From assembly GCA_002104945.1 (NCBI GenBank), contig MCFH01000034.1, forward strand, positions 124,001 to 188,000: a stretch of DNA of 64,000 nt, in the 5' to 3' direction. The notes under the pieces were generated by a model. The model had not been told where the DNA came from. It worked only from the letters and a program-made list of their open reading frames with translations, and did no database searches. Source of the stretch: Piromyces finnis. Lineage: Eukaryota; Neocallimastigomycota; Neocallimastigomycetes; Neocallimastigales; Neocallimastigaceae. Below, piece after piece: positions 48,591 through 62,700 of the stretch (position 1 is its first letter; each line of letters begins with the position of its first letter). A program made the position numbers and the translations under genes.

Positions 48591-51410
48591 CTTTTTTTTT
48601 TATTAAAAGGGATATTTTTTTTTTTTTTTGTGAAATATATATGAATTAATTTTATTTTAATTATTAATTATTATAATTAACATTTAGGTGGTCATGATGT
48701 AGTACACATTATATTTATATAGATATTTTTTTTTTTTTTAAAAAAAAGGGAATTTTTTTTTTTAATTTGTTACATCAAAATTTATAAATTATATGTTGTT
48801 ATAAATTTAATTTTTACCCATATTGTTTTTTTACCATTTATTATAATATTATTACAAAGTCATTTTTTTAATTTTAATATTCCATATATTATTTTAATTT
48901 ATATTTCTTTTGGTTTTTATTATTCTTTAAATATATAATATAGAAGATTATTATTATTGCAAATATTTTTATGATAATATTATACTGAAAAGCTATATTT
49001 TTTTAATATACATTATTTTATTGCTTTCATTTATGTATTTTATATTATTATACAGAGTATAATAAAATAAAATGAATAATTATAATGAATAATTAAATAA
49101 TAAAATTACTAGTAAAAATAGTATTTATATATTTATTATATTTTATATATTTCCATATATTGCTTCTTAATATATTAATTTATAATTATATTAGCTTCTA
49201 AATGAAAATTAAAAATATTTATAGAAAAATTCCTTTCTGCTTTTTATAATTCTTATTATGTTTTAATATGTTTTTATTTTTATATTATGATATATACTTT
49301 GATATTAATTATTTTAGTAGATTTCTAAATTCCCATAAAATATCAATCACAAAATAAAAGTTTATTTCATTATGGTAGTATAAATAATATTAAAAGTATT
49401 ATATATATTTTTTATAATAAGATTGATATTATATTCCAATAAATTTTTTATTTTATTATGAAATAAGGTTAAAACTTTATTATATACAGAGTTTTTTTAC
49501 AGGATACATTTTAAAGACAATAAAGGAAATAAATATTAATTTATCTTAAAGCATTAATATAATTGTTATAGGAAAAATTAAATTTTTTATAATACCTTTC
49601 TTTTATATTATTTTCTAATATAATATATAATCTATAATATTATATATTAGTTTAATCCTATTTTTGAGTAATGTACCGAAGTTAGTAGAAAAAAAAGGCA
49701 TATTTAAATTAAAACTAAAATATTTCAAAAATTTTCTTTAACTTTTTAACAAAAATCTTAGTCATATATTAAAATAATGTCATTTTTGTCTTATTTTTTA
49801 CATCCTTATTAGGAAAAACTAAATATCATGTAGTTAACTAATTTGGCTATTAGTGACGATGAAAGAATGATAAAATGAAACCAAAGAGACTGAGAAAAAG
49901 TTAAAGCTGAAAAATATATTAACTATTTAAGTATATATAGAAATATAGAAAATTGCACTAGTAAAATTTTTCATTGGTATCATATTCCAAAGTTCTTGTA
50001 TATTATATATATTTTTTAAAAGATTATATATAAATATATATTTAAATAGTTTCCTAATACTATCATTTTTTAGGGTAATTTTATATATTTTCAGATATAT
50101 ACAATAATTATATTTTATAGTTTATAATTTTAAGTCTTTATTTTTTCCACCTTTTTATTATTTATGTCTTCTATTGTCAATTTTATGATTAATATATAAT
50201 GAATATTTTATGTATTAATTATTTCCTTTAATAATATTTTATACATATTTTAAAAAAGTTATTTATTATTTCTAATTAAATGTCAATACATTTAATTCTT
50301 AATTAATCCTTATAGAGTGTGTAGTAGCGTAGTAGCATATAGTATTATTTATTACATAAAATACTATAATATATTATATATATTACTTATTATTTAATAT
50401 CCTAAAAGTTTAATTATTATGTAGAACTAAATTAACTTAATATTATTAAAAACAGTAGTTATAAATATATTAAAAGAATAATTTATTAAAAAAAAGTAAC
50501 TTATATTACAGATAAATCATAATAAATTAAAAAAATTAAAGTTAATTGTAATATAGAATTATTAAGTGTGCAAAAGCAAAATTGGTCAACAGCAACATAT
50601 GAATTTTTGTAATAAAATTTATGTATTATTATATTAATATATTATATTAATATATATAAATTTAAAATATAAATTAATAGATATTATTACGACAAGTATA
50701 ATATAAAGTAAGAGATAGAGTTAAAACCGAAAAAGAGTATAAAAGTCAATTGATTATCAATCAATATATCATGTATATTCCACACTATAAAAAATTATCT
50801 AAGAGATTTATTATTTATTAAAACAAGAAAATATATATGTATGTAAAATATATTAATTAAATATAATTATAATTGTAAATATTAAATATTATATAACAGA
50901 ATTTTGATGAATTAATGTTATTGTCTAACAAATAGTCTCAAATATTGAATATTTATTTATTTTCATTTACTACTAATAATTTTTTTTATGATACAAAACC
51001 CCGAGCTTTTGATATTAAAGTAATTTATATAGGGTTAAGGTAATAATAAATAAAATAATTAATAGAAACTTTTGGAATAATAAATAAAATATATCAAGTT
51101 TATGATATAATAACAATAAATAGTAACTAAAAGATATCTTAAAATGATTATTAAATGGAATATATTTTTTCAACAGAGTTTCCTATTAATATATTAAATA
51201 AGTAATAATATTATGATAATTTATTTATTCTAAAAATGAATATTACTTTATTAAAATATCTATTAAAATATTTATAAGAATTAAAAATATTAATTAAATA
51301 ATTAAAATAAAATGTTTATAAAGAGTTGTATTTATTATTTTTTTTAAAAAAAAAAGTATAAAATACAAAATCATATGCAAAATCATAACCATTTTTATAA
51401 ACTTTGCATA

Positions 51411-51910
51411 TTTTTTTTTTTTTTTTTAACTTCCGAGTGTATTTCTCCCATCGATCAGAGTTAGCTCCAATGGTGGTTCTTAGAGAAACGTTGGCTCATT
51501 CCTATTGCTAGGTGGTTGTGACCCTCCTGGTCTGTCATACTGTTTCTTCAGCTTCGACGCTCACTTAATCCATGTACATTAGATGCATGTCGTTGTACGA
51601 TATTTCACAACTACAATACTAAGCCTCTTATAGTCAATTTGATCACGTGTCAACCGCCCCCTAATGTTTACACTTAAATTGATTAAGGAATATTATGTGT
51701 TTTTGGCATAGCCTAAGTCACCACTTATTAAGTTCTAATTTGGAATGTACCATGTAAACTAGACCCTCTCAGGCCGGCTAGACGAGTGTTATTATCATAG
51801 TAGTAAATTAGAAAGTTCATTTATACTTACCTGAATATCATAACCCAACCCATGGCAAACCCAGTGGGAAAATCCACAGGCACTGACATCTGCGGGGTCG
51901 AACCAGAAGC
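51411..51910 (-). mobile_element. SINE-like or LINE-derived element with poly(A) tail
   Basis: A ~480-bp island of normal GC content in the desert. Read on the minus strand it starts near GGCTTCTGGTTCGACCCC and contains ATATTCAGGTAAGTATAAA, resembling the ATTCAGGTAAGTTTGTAT of the LINE 5' leader. It then has a 3' part shared with 19730-19915, and ends in GTTA18. The block GTCGAAGCTGAAGAAACAG, then ATGACAGACCAGGAGGG, mirrors the last coding codons of the LINE, with a stop in the matching frame. The poly(A) end indicates retrotransposition. GGTTCGACCCC fits the Pol III B-box consensus, but no A-box was found. I see no clear target-site duplication. Confidence 0.6.
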
Positions 51911-53304
51911 CTTTCTAAGAATATAATAGGAAGATATATATATGATCATATAAATAAAAGTAATGTGTTTAAGCATTTTTTTTAATATAAAATATACATT
52001 CTTTAAATCTTGTCAGAAATAACTTTACACTTAAATTTATTTATAAAATTATATGGATTTTATAATCTTTTATTTATTTATATTTATTTTTTATAATATA
52101 AATATTGTAAATTTCTTAAGTTTTTTTTAAAAATAACCAAAGAATAAAAAATGCAGTACAATATTAATTTATAATTTTATAAAATAAATACATAAAATAC
52201 ACATTAAATATTATATTGGAATGTATTTTATTTTTACAAATATGAATAAATGAATTTAAGTTTTATTAAATATTACATTTTTATATAAGGCTTAATATAA
52301 TATATATGCAATTCAATCTATAACCATATATATAAAAGTTATAAAAATTTTTAGTTATTTACATGTATAATTTTGTTTATTATATAAAGTAAAATGATAA
52401 AAAAAGTTATTTATAATACTATATTTTTAAATTAAATAAAGACATTCCTTTTTTTTTTCATTTAAATATGCAAAAAAAAGACTTTTATAATCATGATATA
52501 AAAAAAGCAATGTAGGAATAAAAAATATGAATCTATATTATATTCTAAAAAATTTTTCAGGAGGTGGACTTTATTATATATAGTTTTATATTTAATCTTT
52601 TTATGTTGTATAAATACATTTATTAATAAAAAAGTAAATTAAATTCTTAATAAAAAATTTAGAATTAAAAATATAATATCATATGACAAAATAAATACAA
52701 TAATTTTGTTTATTCTTTTTTATTGGTTTATTTTCTGATAATTACAGGAAAAAAAATCTTTTTTTTTAAAGATTTAATTTTTTAAATTATTTAATTTTTT
52801 ATTAAATAGAGTTTAATATATATTATTGGTGTAAATTATTATGAAGTTATGTACTTATTTAATTAGTAAATTATTCTATAGAGTACAAATAATGATGATA
52901 TTAACTTTAAGTAATATAGAAATTGGTGTATGTTTTCCTTTCTTATTATGTTAGCAGTACTTTATAGAATTAAATAAATAGTTATATTTAATCCTTTATT
53001 CTCTATAAAATAATAATTTATTTTGAGTTTATGTAATATTATTTTTTTTATTATTTATTTTTTAAGATAAAAAATTTATAATATAAAATTATACATATAA
53101 TAAAACAAATTATAAATTATTCTTAAATTAATTCGTGTAACATTATATTTATTATATAAAAATAGAAATTAGTTGTAAACTCAAAGTTGAAAAAGTGATA
53201 TACTCTTTTAATAACTCTAATATCCCATTGATAATTGGTGATATAGATGGAAAATATTTAAATTTTTATTTACAAAATTACAAAATAAATCAATATGATG
53301 AATT

Positions 53305-53391
53305 AATTATTGTTCTAGGTTTTTTTTGATTTTAGCCAGACTTTTAGCCAGGAAATTTTCAAAAAAATGGAAAAACTTTAGAATAATTATT
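53305..53391. repeat. Degenerate short inverted-repeat element
   Basis: AATTATTGTTCTAGGTTTT at the left is opposed by AAAACTTTAGAATAATT at the right. The interior has TTTTAGCCAGAC and AGCCAGGAAATTTTC, which echo the TTAGCC and CCAGG blocks of the elements at 3127-3249 and 20159-20244. Confidence 0.4.
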
Positions 53392-55470
53392 AATTCAGCA
53401 TAATTATTTCTTCTTATTTGAAATAAATAGTATCTTTTTTTTTTCATTATTTAAATTGCTATCATATTCATAACATTTTAAAATATTTATATTAATAATA
53501 TTATAATATTATATAATATTATAATTATAATTAATGTTTAATATATATATGAATTAATACATCTTTATTGTATTTACTTTTATTTAAAGTATATAATTAA
53601 TAATAAGCTTTTTTTTAAAAGTTTTATGTTTAATTGAATTAAAAAAAATTGTTTTATTTTTTTTTATTTAAAACATTACTAAAATATTAATATATTTCAA
53701 ATTAAAATTATGTCCTAATTTGGAAAGTCAATACATTTTAAATATATGAGAAAATTAAATTTGTCAATTAAATGAAAAGAAAAAAAAAGTAATTATATAA
53801 TAATTATTTAATAAATTAAATAAATAAATTTTTAATTAAAATAGAAATTAAATGTTACATATTTTTATTTATAATTTCTCTTTTTTAATATAAAAAAATT
53901 TAAGTTTAAAAATGATAATTATGTTTTTTTTTTTAGAAGAAAAAGGTAAAATGAGTAAATAAAAAAGTAAAAGTAATTTTTTTCGATATTTACGAAGTTT
54001 ATCTGGGTTGTAATTGAAAGATTATTATGTTGTTCAATAAAAATTTATTATTGGATTTTTTTAAGTTCTTGATATAATTTATATTATGTGTTAAAAAAAC
54101 AATCTAAAAATTTAAATTATAATGATATGAAATATAAAATTAGAGAAATAAACAAACAAATGGATGTATGGATAAATCAGTATTAGTAAATATAGTGTAT
54201 ATATTAATATTAATTCTATTTCAATTAAATATATTTATTTACCTTTTTATTAAATCATTTTCTTTTTTCTTTTAATAAATTTAATACTTTTTTATTTTAA
54301 AAATAAAAACAAGAAACTTCCTTTTTTAGATATATTATATATGATATATGTATTAAAATTTTTAAAGTGTTAAAAGTAATAAATAATTAATTAAATAAGA
54401 AAACAAATAGATTGATAAACAAACAAATAAACGTTCAAATAAAACGATTAATAATAAACAAATGATTTAGAGATAAAAAATGAATAGTTTAATGGCAAAA
54501 TTATGCTAGTAGAAATATATTATACTTAAAAATAATGAAATCGAAAAAAACTAAATTATAAAAGTCAAATATATATATTTATGGTTATTAGAATGTTGTG
54601 TGGAAAAACCATAAATAATTATTGTTTTTTTAGATAGCTTTTTTTTTCTAAAAATATTTATTATATTTTAAGGTTTGATTTAAATGTAATATGGATAATA
54701 TAAGTTATTAAAAAATTAATTTATTTATTATTAATGTTTCATGTCTAATTAAAAGAAAAAGCAAAAACAAAAACAAATATAAAACTTCTTTTTTTGAACA
54801 AATCAAAATAAAGAAATTTATTACTGAAAAGAAATTTAAAATAAAAAAAAAAGATATAATAAATAATTATAAAAATGTATTTAAAATATTCCTTAGTTAA
54901 ATGCTTTTATGATCATTTGTAATTGAATAAATATTTATTTAAGAATATTGATAACTATAGTTAATAAATTACATAAACTTTTTTAAATAAACATTTAAAT
55001 TATTTACAAATATATTACCAATAAGTTAATGGTGGTAATTAATGTAATTAATAAATATATATTTTTTAGTTTTAATCAATAAAAATCTATTATTGAATAT
55101 TGAATACCTAGAACATATAATATATTTATAAAGATAATATATTTATTGATATATTAGTTTATTTCTAAACTTTAATATTATATAATTTCAAGTATTTAAA
55201 TTATGGATAAAATAATAATATTACAACAATAAAGAAATAAGAAGAAAATATTCTTTTCTTATTTATAGCAGCAATATTTTATCCTAATGAAAATGCATTT
55301 TTAATTGAAAAGAATACAATATTTAACATGATTGTTTATTAATTAAATTTAGTATTCACTGACTTTAAAATAGAATTTTTTTATACTATCTTGTTGGATT
55401 TTAAAAAAAGATTTGTTCCAAAATACTACATTATACATAATATAATTGAATATTAATATATTTTAATATA

Positions 55471-55522
<52 letters not shown>

Positions 55523-56582
55523 GAAAAATACAGATTAATAAAATTAAAAAAATAATTAATGAAATAAGAGAAACATATTTATAATTAACTTAACAATATA
55601 TTATAATTTATTTATATTAATAAATTATCCTAATTTGATTAATCTTAACTTTATTTAATATATTTTTGTTTAGAAATAAGAAAAAAAGAAATTAGACTGA
55701 ATTAAATAATATATATCAATATATTATTTTAATATAAGTTTGAAATGTAATAAAGGTATACAGCTTTTTATAATTTTTAAATATTTATATTTCTTCGAAG
55801 TATATATAAAGAAAAGAATCACTTCAATTTTTTTCTTTTATACTTTTAATATTTATTAAAGATTTTTATTATAAATTAGACTTATATACCTTTTTTTACA
55901 TTTACTAGAGAAGTTAAATTTTGTTGGGGAATACTTTTTAATTAAAAAAAAAAGGATATAAAATAATTTATCATTTAAAAAAAAAAGAAATTATAAATAA
56001 CAATACGAATAATATATATTTATTAAAATTATAATAATAGAAAACAACATTAATACTCAATAAGAGTTATTTGATTTATAATTTAAGTTTTTTATAAAAA
56101 ACAAAATAATTAGTGTGTAGATATTGATACATTATAAAAAGTATACTCTATTTTTAAAAACTATTTATATTAAATACCAAAAACTTTTTTAATTAGTAAA
56201 TAATACATTTTCTCCTTTTTTTTATTAAAAGATTGAGAAATTATAATTTTATAAAGCAAAGTGAAATTTTTATAATTTAAGAATAAAAGGTAAAAAAAAA
56301 TATTTAATTAGTATATATATTTCTTTTTCTTTTAAATATGTAAAATTTTAATATTAAATGTACATAAAGAATAGTAAATTAGAATTTTTTTTTTTAAAAA
56401 GGAAATATTCAATTTGTTATATGAGTATATTATATAATAATAATAATAGTAGTAATAATAATAAAAAGGAATATGATATGATAAGAAAGAATTATATAAA
56501 TAAATGTATATATATATATAAAAGAATTAGAAAAGTATAAAATATAAAAGTATTATCATAAAAAAAGTTGCATTATTTAGTT

Positions 56583-56584
<2 letters not shown>

Positions 56585-56662
<78 letters not shown>

Positions 56663-56664
56663 AT
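56585..56664. repeat. (AAAT)20 microsatellite just upstream of the PKS gene
   Basis: Twenty perfect AAAT units end 58 bp before the PKS start codon, so the repeat lies in its core promoter or 5' UTR. Confidence 0.95.
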
Positions 56665-56722
56665 ATATTATTAATTATATATTTTTTCAAAAATATGTAT
56701 TTTTTTTAGATAATAAACTAAA

Positions 56723-59700
56723 ATGGCTACTGATATTGTTTACAATATTATTAAAACTATCGAACCAGAAGCTGTTCCAGAAAAGTTTGAAGAATTCAAT
56801 CCAAAAGTAAAATTTTCAGAATTAAATATTGCTCCAGAAAAATATGTTGATATTGAAATTGCTGTAAGCAAAGAACTCAACCGTCGTTGCTATATTTCAA
56901 TTTATTTGGCCGACAGTACTCCAGAAAAGTTAGAACAATTCATTGGTTATGCAAAATATGTAAATAGCTCATTTAACAAAAAGCTTGAATCACCAAAATA
57001 TATGGTACCAATTGCCGTTATTGGTATGGGTATTCGTTTACCAGGTGGTATTAATACTCCAACCAAGTATTGGAATGCTTTAGTAAATGGAAAAGATTGT
57101 ATATCACCAACTCCAAATAATCGTCATCTTCACCATTTCTTAAGACCAAACTGTCCACATAACGAATTAGGTCCATATGATCATTATGTTCATCGTGCTG
57201 GTTATTATGATGTTGTTCCAGATGCTGCACCAATTACTGATTTTGATCCAACTTTCTTTAACATTTCTCCATTAGAAGCAAAATTTACTGAACCAAAGTT
57301 TCGTTGGGTCTATGAAACTGTTTATGAAGCTTTCCAAGATGCTTGTATCGATATTTCTGAGTTAAATGGTTCTCGCACTGGTATTTATTGTACTGTTGGT
57401 GGTACATTTGATTACATTGGTTTAACTAAGGCTTTCGTTAGTGGTCAAACTATGACAAGTCAAACTATGCATGGTTCTGCTGCTTCTAGTTGTGCTGGTC
57501 GTATAGCATTTAATTATGGTTTCATTGGTCCATCTGATACCGTTGATACTGCTTGTTCCAGGTAGATAACTTTGATATATATTATATAATATTAATAAGA
57601 GAAATATTTAAAAATTGAAATATCACTTATTAAATAAATTATAAAATTTAGAAGGATAAATAAATTATTAAAAATTTAATGGGTTATTGTAGTTTATAAA
57701 TACAAAGATTAATTTATAACTAACAGTTAATAATATTTTTTTATGATTTTGAATAATTATATATTATTTTATTTTAAATAAACTATAGTGGTTTAAATGA
57801 TGTCAATAATGCTTGTAAGTCTCTTTCTTGTGGTGACACTGATATTGCTGTAGCATCTGCTGTTCACCATCAATATGTTAGTACTCAATTCCATGTTATC
57901 TCTGTTGCTCACATGGCTTCTCAAACTGGTCGTTGTGCTACCTTTGATGCTTCCGCTGATGGTTATGCTCCAGGTGAAGGTTGTATCAGTCTTGTTCTTA
58001 AGCGTTTAGATGACGCTCTTACTAACCATGATCGTATTTATGGTGTTATCACTGGTATTTCTACTTCTCAATCTGGTTCTAGACCATCTATTTCTTCTCC
58101 AGCTATCATTCCACAAGTTATGAATATCAAAAATGCTTTACAAATTGCAAATGTTACTCCAGAAGAAGTTGATTATGTTGAAGCACACGGTACTGGTACA
58201 CCATTAGGTGATGCTATTGAGACTGAAACATTAAATAAAGCTTTTGGTGGTAGTCATACTGAAAAGAAACCATTAGTTGTTGGTAGTGTCAAAACAAATA
58301 TTGGTCACACCGAAGAAGTATCAGGTTTAGCCGGTTTAACTAAGGTTATTTTATCCATGTCTCACCGTATTATTCCACCACATCTTCATTTAAATACTTT
58401 AAATCCAAAAATTGATCTTTCTGTTATTCCAATGTCTATTCCACAAAAGAAGAGTATTTGGAAGTGTCCACGTGGTAAAAAGAGAATTGGTCTTGTTTCT
58501 TCCTTTGGTTTACAAGGTAGTGTTGCTAATGCTGTTATTGAAGAATTCAAGCAACCAAAGAGTAGTGATATTCGTTACGAACAAGGCTATGATCTCTCTA
58601 TGTATCATATATTAACTATTAGTGGTAAGAACAAGAATGCTATTATACAACAAATCGAAGAATATATTCGTATCTTTGAAGCTATGAATGAAGAAGATTC
58701 TATAGCAGATATTTGTTACAGTAGTAATATTGGTCGTCAACACTTTGCTTACCGTTGCTCTGCTAGTGGCCGTAACGCTCCAGAATTAATCGAATCTTTA
58801 ACAGATTTATTGCAACGTATGACTTCTGTTCGTCGTTATCTTCCAAAATCTTCCGCCTTTGCTTTCACTGGTCAAGGTGTTGCTAAGGTTGGTATGGGTA
58901 AGCATTTCTATCAAACTCAACCAGTTTTCCGTAAGGCTATGGACAAATGCGATGAAGTTACTCGTCGTCTTCTCGATGTTTCTATTGTCGAAGTTCTTTA
59001 CAATATCTCAAATTCTCCAAATGGTGTCGAAGAAGGTGAAAAGGCTCTTAAGAAATCTTCAGTTGCTCAACCAGCTTTATTTGCTTATGAATATGCTATG
59101 AGTCAACTTTGGATTAGTTGGGGTGTTGAACCATCAATGGTTCTTGGTCATTCACTTGGTGAAATCGTTGCTACAACTATTGCAGGTGGTATTGACTTTG
59201 AATTAGCTATGGAATTTATTGTTCAAAGAGCTTCTTGCATGGAAAAGTATGGTGTAAAACCAGGTACAATGGTTTCTGTATTTACTACTCAAGATGTTGT
59301 TGAAGAAGCAATTGAAGAATTTGGTTTTGAAAATGTATCTATTGCTGCTATCAATGGTACCACTCAAATTGTTATTTCTGGTAATACTGATGAAGTTAAG
59401 GAATTAGAAGAATACTTCACACAACAAGAAATTAAGGCTAAACAATTAAATGTTACTGAAGCCTTCCATTCTGCTCTTATGGATCCAGCTATTGAAAAAT
59501 TATATGAATGGATTAATACTAAACCAGATGAAAAGTTCCGTCAACCATTAAAGTATGGTCTTATTTCTAATGTTACTGGTGAACTTATTGAGGCTGGTGA
59601 ACGTCTTCCAAAGAATTATTGGGGAGAACATGCTAGAAATGCTGTTCAATTTGTTAAGGCTGTTGAAACCCTATTAGCTAATAGTGAAACTTTATTAAAT

Positions 59701-62700
59701 GTTATTGAAGTTGGTCCAGCTAATGTTTTAACTAATATGAGTTCTCGTATTTTACGTGAAAAGAGAATTGACAAATTTGCTACTCCATTCTTCGTTGCTT
59801 CTGCTGCTCCTCGTGTAGAAGAAGAAAGGGGATTATTTGAAGCTGTAACTAAGGTTTATAATGTTGGTATGAACATTAAATGGAAGAACTTCCACCACCG
59901 TGAAGATATTAATACACATGTTTGTCCAATCCTTAAGAAGGTTAGTATTCCACTTTATCCATTCCAACGTTCTCGTTACTGGGCTGGTCCGGATACAACC
60001 AAATATGATATTCCATTTGCTATGGGTATAGATCCTTGTGAAATTAATAGAATAGCAAAGGAAGTTGGTTACAAAATGGAAGGCTTTTCCAATGAAGGTA
60101 AAAATGAAAATGATGAAAATGGCGAAGTAGAAGATGAATATAACAATGAATTTTCTAATGAACAATTTAATCGTTTTGAAACACCAACTGTTGTTGATCT
60201 TGATATGAATAGTAATTCTGGTCAAAAGTCTGCTTCTGAATCAAACATTATTATTACTGTTCCATTAAGTACTCAATACATTCGTTTCTTAAGAAGAAAG
60301 CATCAAATTTCTTCAACTGGTTTCAGTCCAGCTACTTCCTATATTGATTTTGTATTCTATGCTTTAAAATACGCTTATCCAAACGAACAATTTAAGATTG
60401 ATGAATACTTCATTACTAACGGTCCATTAAAGCTTACTGATGATCAAGAAGTTGTTTATATTATGATTAAGAAGGGTGAAGAAGTCACTATTTATTCACA
60501 AAGTCGTGGTAGTCCACAAGAAGTTAGAGGATCTGTCATGATATCTGTAGTTAATAATCTTGATAATGAAGAAGCTACTTCCAAGCTTGATTTTGATATT
60601 AAAAAGGATTATGTCGAAAAGTATTTAACTGTTGAAAATGCTAATAAATCACCAAACTATGGTGAAGGTAAAGAATTATATCAAGAATTAGATAAGAGTA
60701 TTGTTTATGGAAGCTTCTTTAGATCAGTTAAATCTTTCTACTCTGGTAAAGATGAAAATGGTCATGATTTCCTTGTTAGTCATATTATGCATAATGTTTC
60801 AGATAAAGATGAATCTCTTGTTAATTCTGGTGCATCCCAAGTCGGTATATTAGATGCTTGTATTCATTGTATGGGTGGTGATGGTATTATTAGCAACAGA
60901 AATAATACTAACAATGAAAAGTCTAAAGATACTTTCCTCCCAACTTCATTTGAAGGAATTATTAAATATAAGGATATTCCAAATGAAGTATATGTTCTTC
61001 ATCGTGTAAAGAATGTTAACGAAACCTCAAAGTTTACTGAATACTTTGTTTTCAATACTGAAGGAAAGCTTGTTTTCTCTACTGATAATTTCCAAGTCAA
61101 GAAATTCGATACTACTCAAATTTCTAAAAATAATGATTTCGTTTTATGCAATGTTGAATGGACTGAATATCCAGTTAAACCAATTGTTAACGGTGGACTT
61201 CATGTTATTGTAATTAAGGATAAGAAGGGTTATGCTGATGCTTTTATTAAAGCATTAAAGGATCGTAACATTACTGAAAATGTTATTGGTATTGATCTTC
61301 CATTACAAGATAATTCCAATTCCACATTTGTTAATTGTTACCGTGCCATTAAGGCAAAGAGTACAGCTGAAGGTATTCTTGCTCTTTACAACTTTTCTTT
61401 ACTTGACCTTGAAGAATACACTACCAAAGAAACTGGTGATGAATTAGTAAAGAAATACAAGGACTTTTACATTAATTCTCTTGAAACTACTCAAGCTTTC
61501 GTTCGTACAACTAGTGAAATGAAGCTTAAGAGAACTATAGCATTTGTTACTATGGCTTGTTCAGCAATTAATTCATCTGGTGCTAACGTTAATCCATTAG
61601 GTTATCTTGTTCTTGGTATTTTAAAGAATGCCAATCACGAATTCTTAGATATTCATGGTTGTTCCTTTGATCTTGAAGCTGGCACTCCAATTGATATTGC
61701 TACTAACCAATGTATTGATGAAATTCTTGGTGGTGTTGACCGTTATGATATGCCATACAATATTGCTTATAAGGATGGTAAGCGTATGACAGCTGTTCTT
61801 ACCTATGATAGAAGTTATGATAGAGCTATTACTGAACCAGTTAGTGGTAATCTTTTAATCACAGGTGGTTTAGGTGATGTTAGTATGGATGTTATTGAAA
61901 ATTTGTTATCTGATAAGGAAACTAAACTTGACCACATCTTCCTTTTGGGTAGATCTAGTAAAACTAGTACTAAGGTTGAAGATAAATTAGATCGTATTGA
62001 AAAAATTAAAAAGGCCAATAATAAGAAAACTGAAGTTGAATACTATTGTTGTGATATTTCCAATGGAGATTCATTAAATGACGTATTCAATGATATCCGT
62101 AAGCGTCAAGGTTTACAAATTAATGGTATCTTCCATACCGCTGGTACTAATGATGATACTTTATTCTTAACTCAAACTTACGAAAAGTTTGAAAAATTAG
62201 CTCCAGCTAAGGTTATTGGTACTCATAATATTATTAAGTACACAGAAGATTTTAAGGATGAATTAAAGTTTATCATTTTAACTTCTTCTCTTACTGCCCT
62301 TTCTGGTTTAACTGGTCAAACCAATTATACTGCTGCTAACATGTTTATTGATGCCATTGCTAGATATTGTAGAAACCATGGAAGAAATAATGTTATGTCT
62401 TTAGAACTTTGTGGTTGGTCTGGTGCAGGTAATGCTGATGTTTTATCTTCAAGATCTGAAGTTTTTGTTCTTGACAAAATTGGAGGTGGCAATATGTTTA
62501 AATTATTATTTAAGCTTGGCGGTCAAACTAAGGAAAGTTGCTGTGTTGGTTTCCCTGATGTTAGTCATGAAAATTGTGATGAAGCCATTTTCCACGATTA
62601 TCTTTACCGTGTTAATTTACGTCCAAAGAATCGTCCAAGAACTGATCTTACTACTTTATCTCATCATAATCTTGGTCAACATGATATTGAAATTTCAGAA

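Noticed and set aside
51880-51910. tRNA gene suggested by GGTTCGACCCC
   Set aside because: No acceptor stem, anticodon arm or A-box at the right distance; treated only as a B-box-like string in a repeat.
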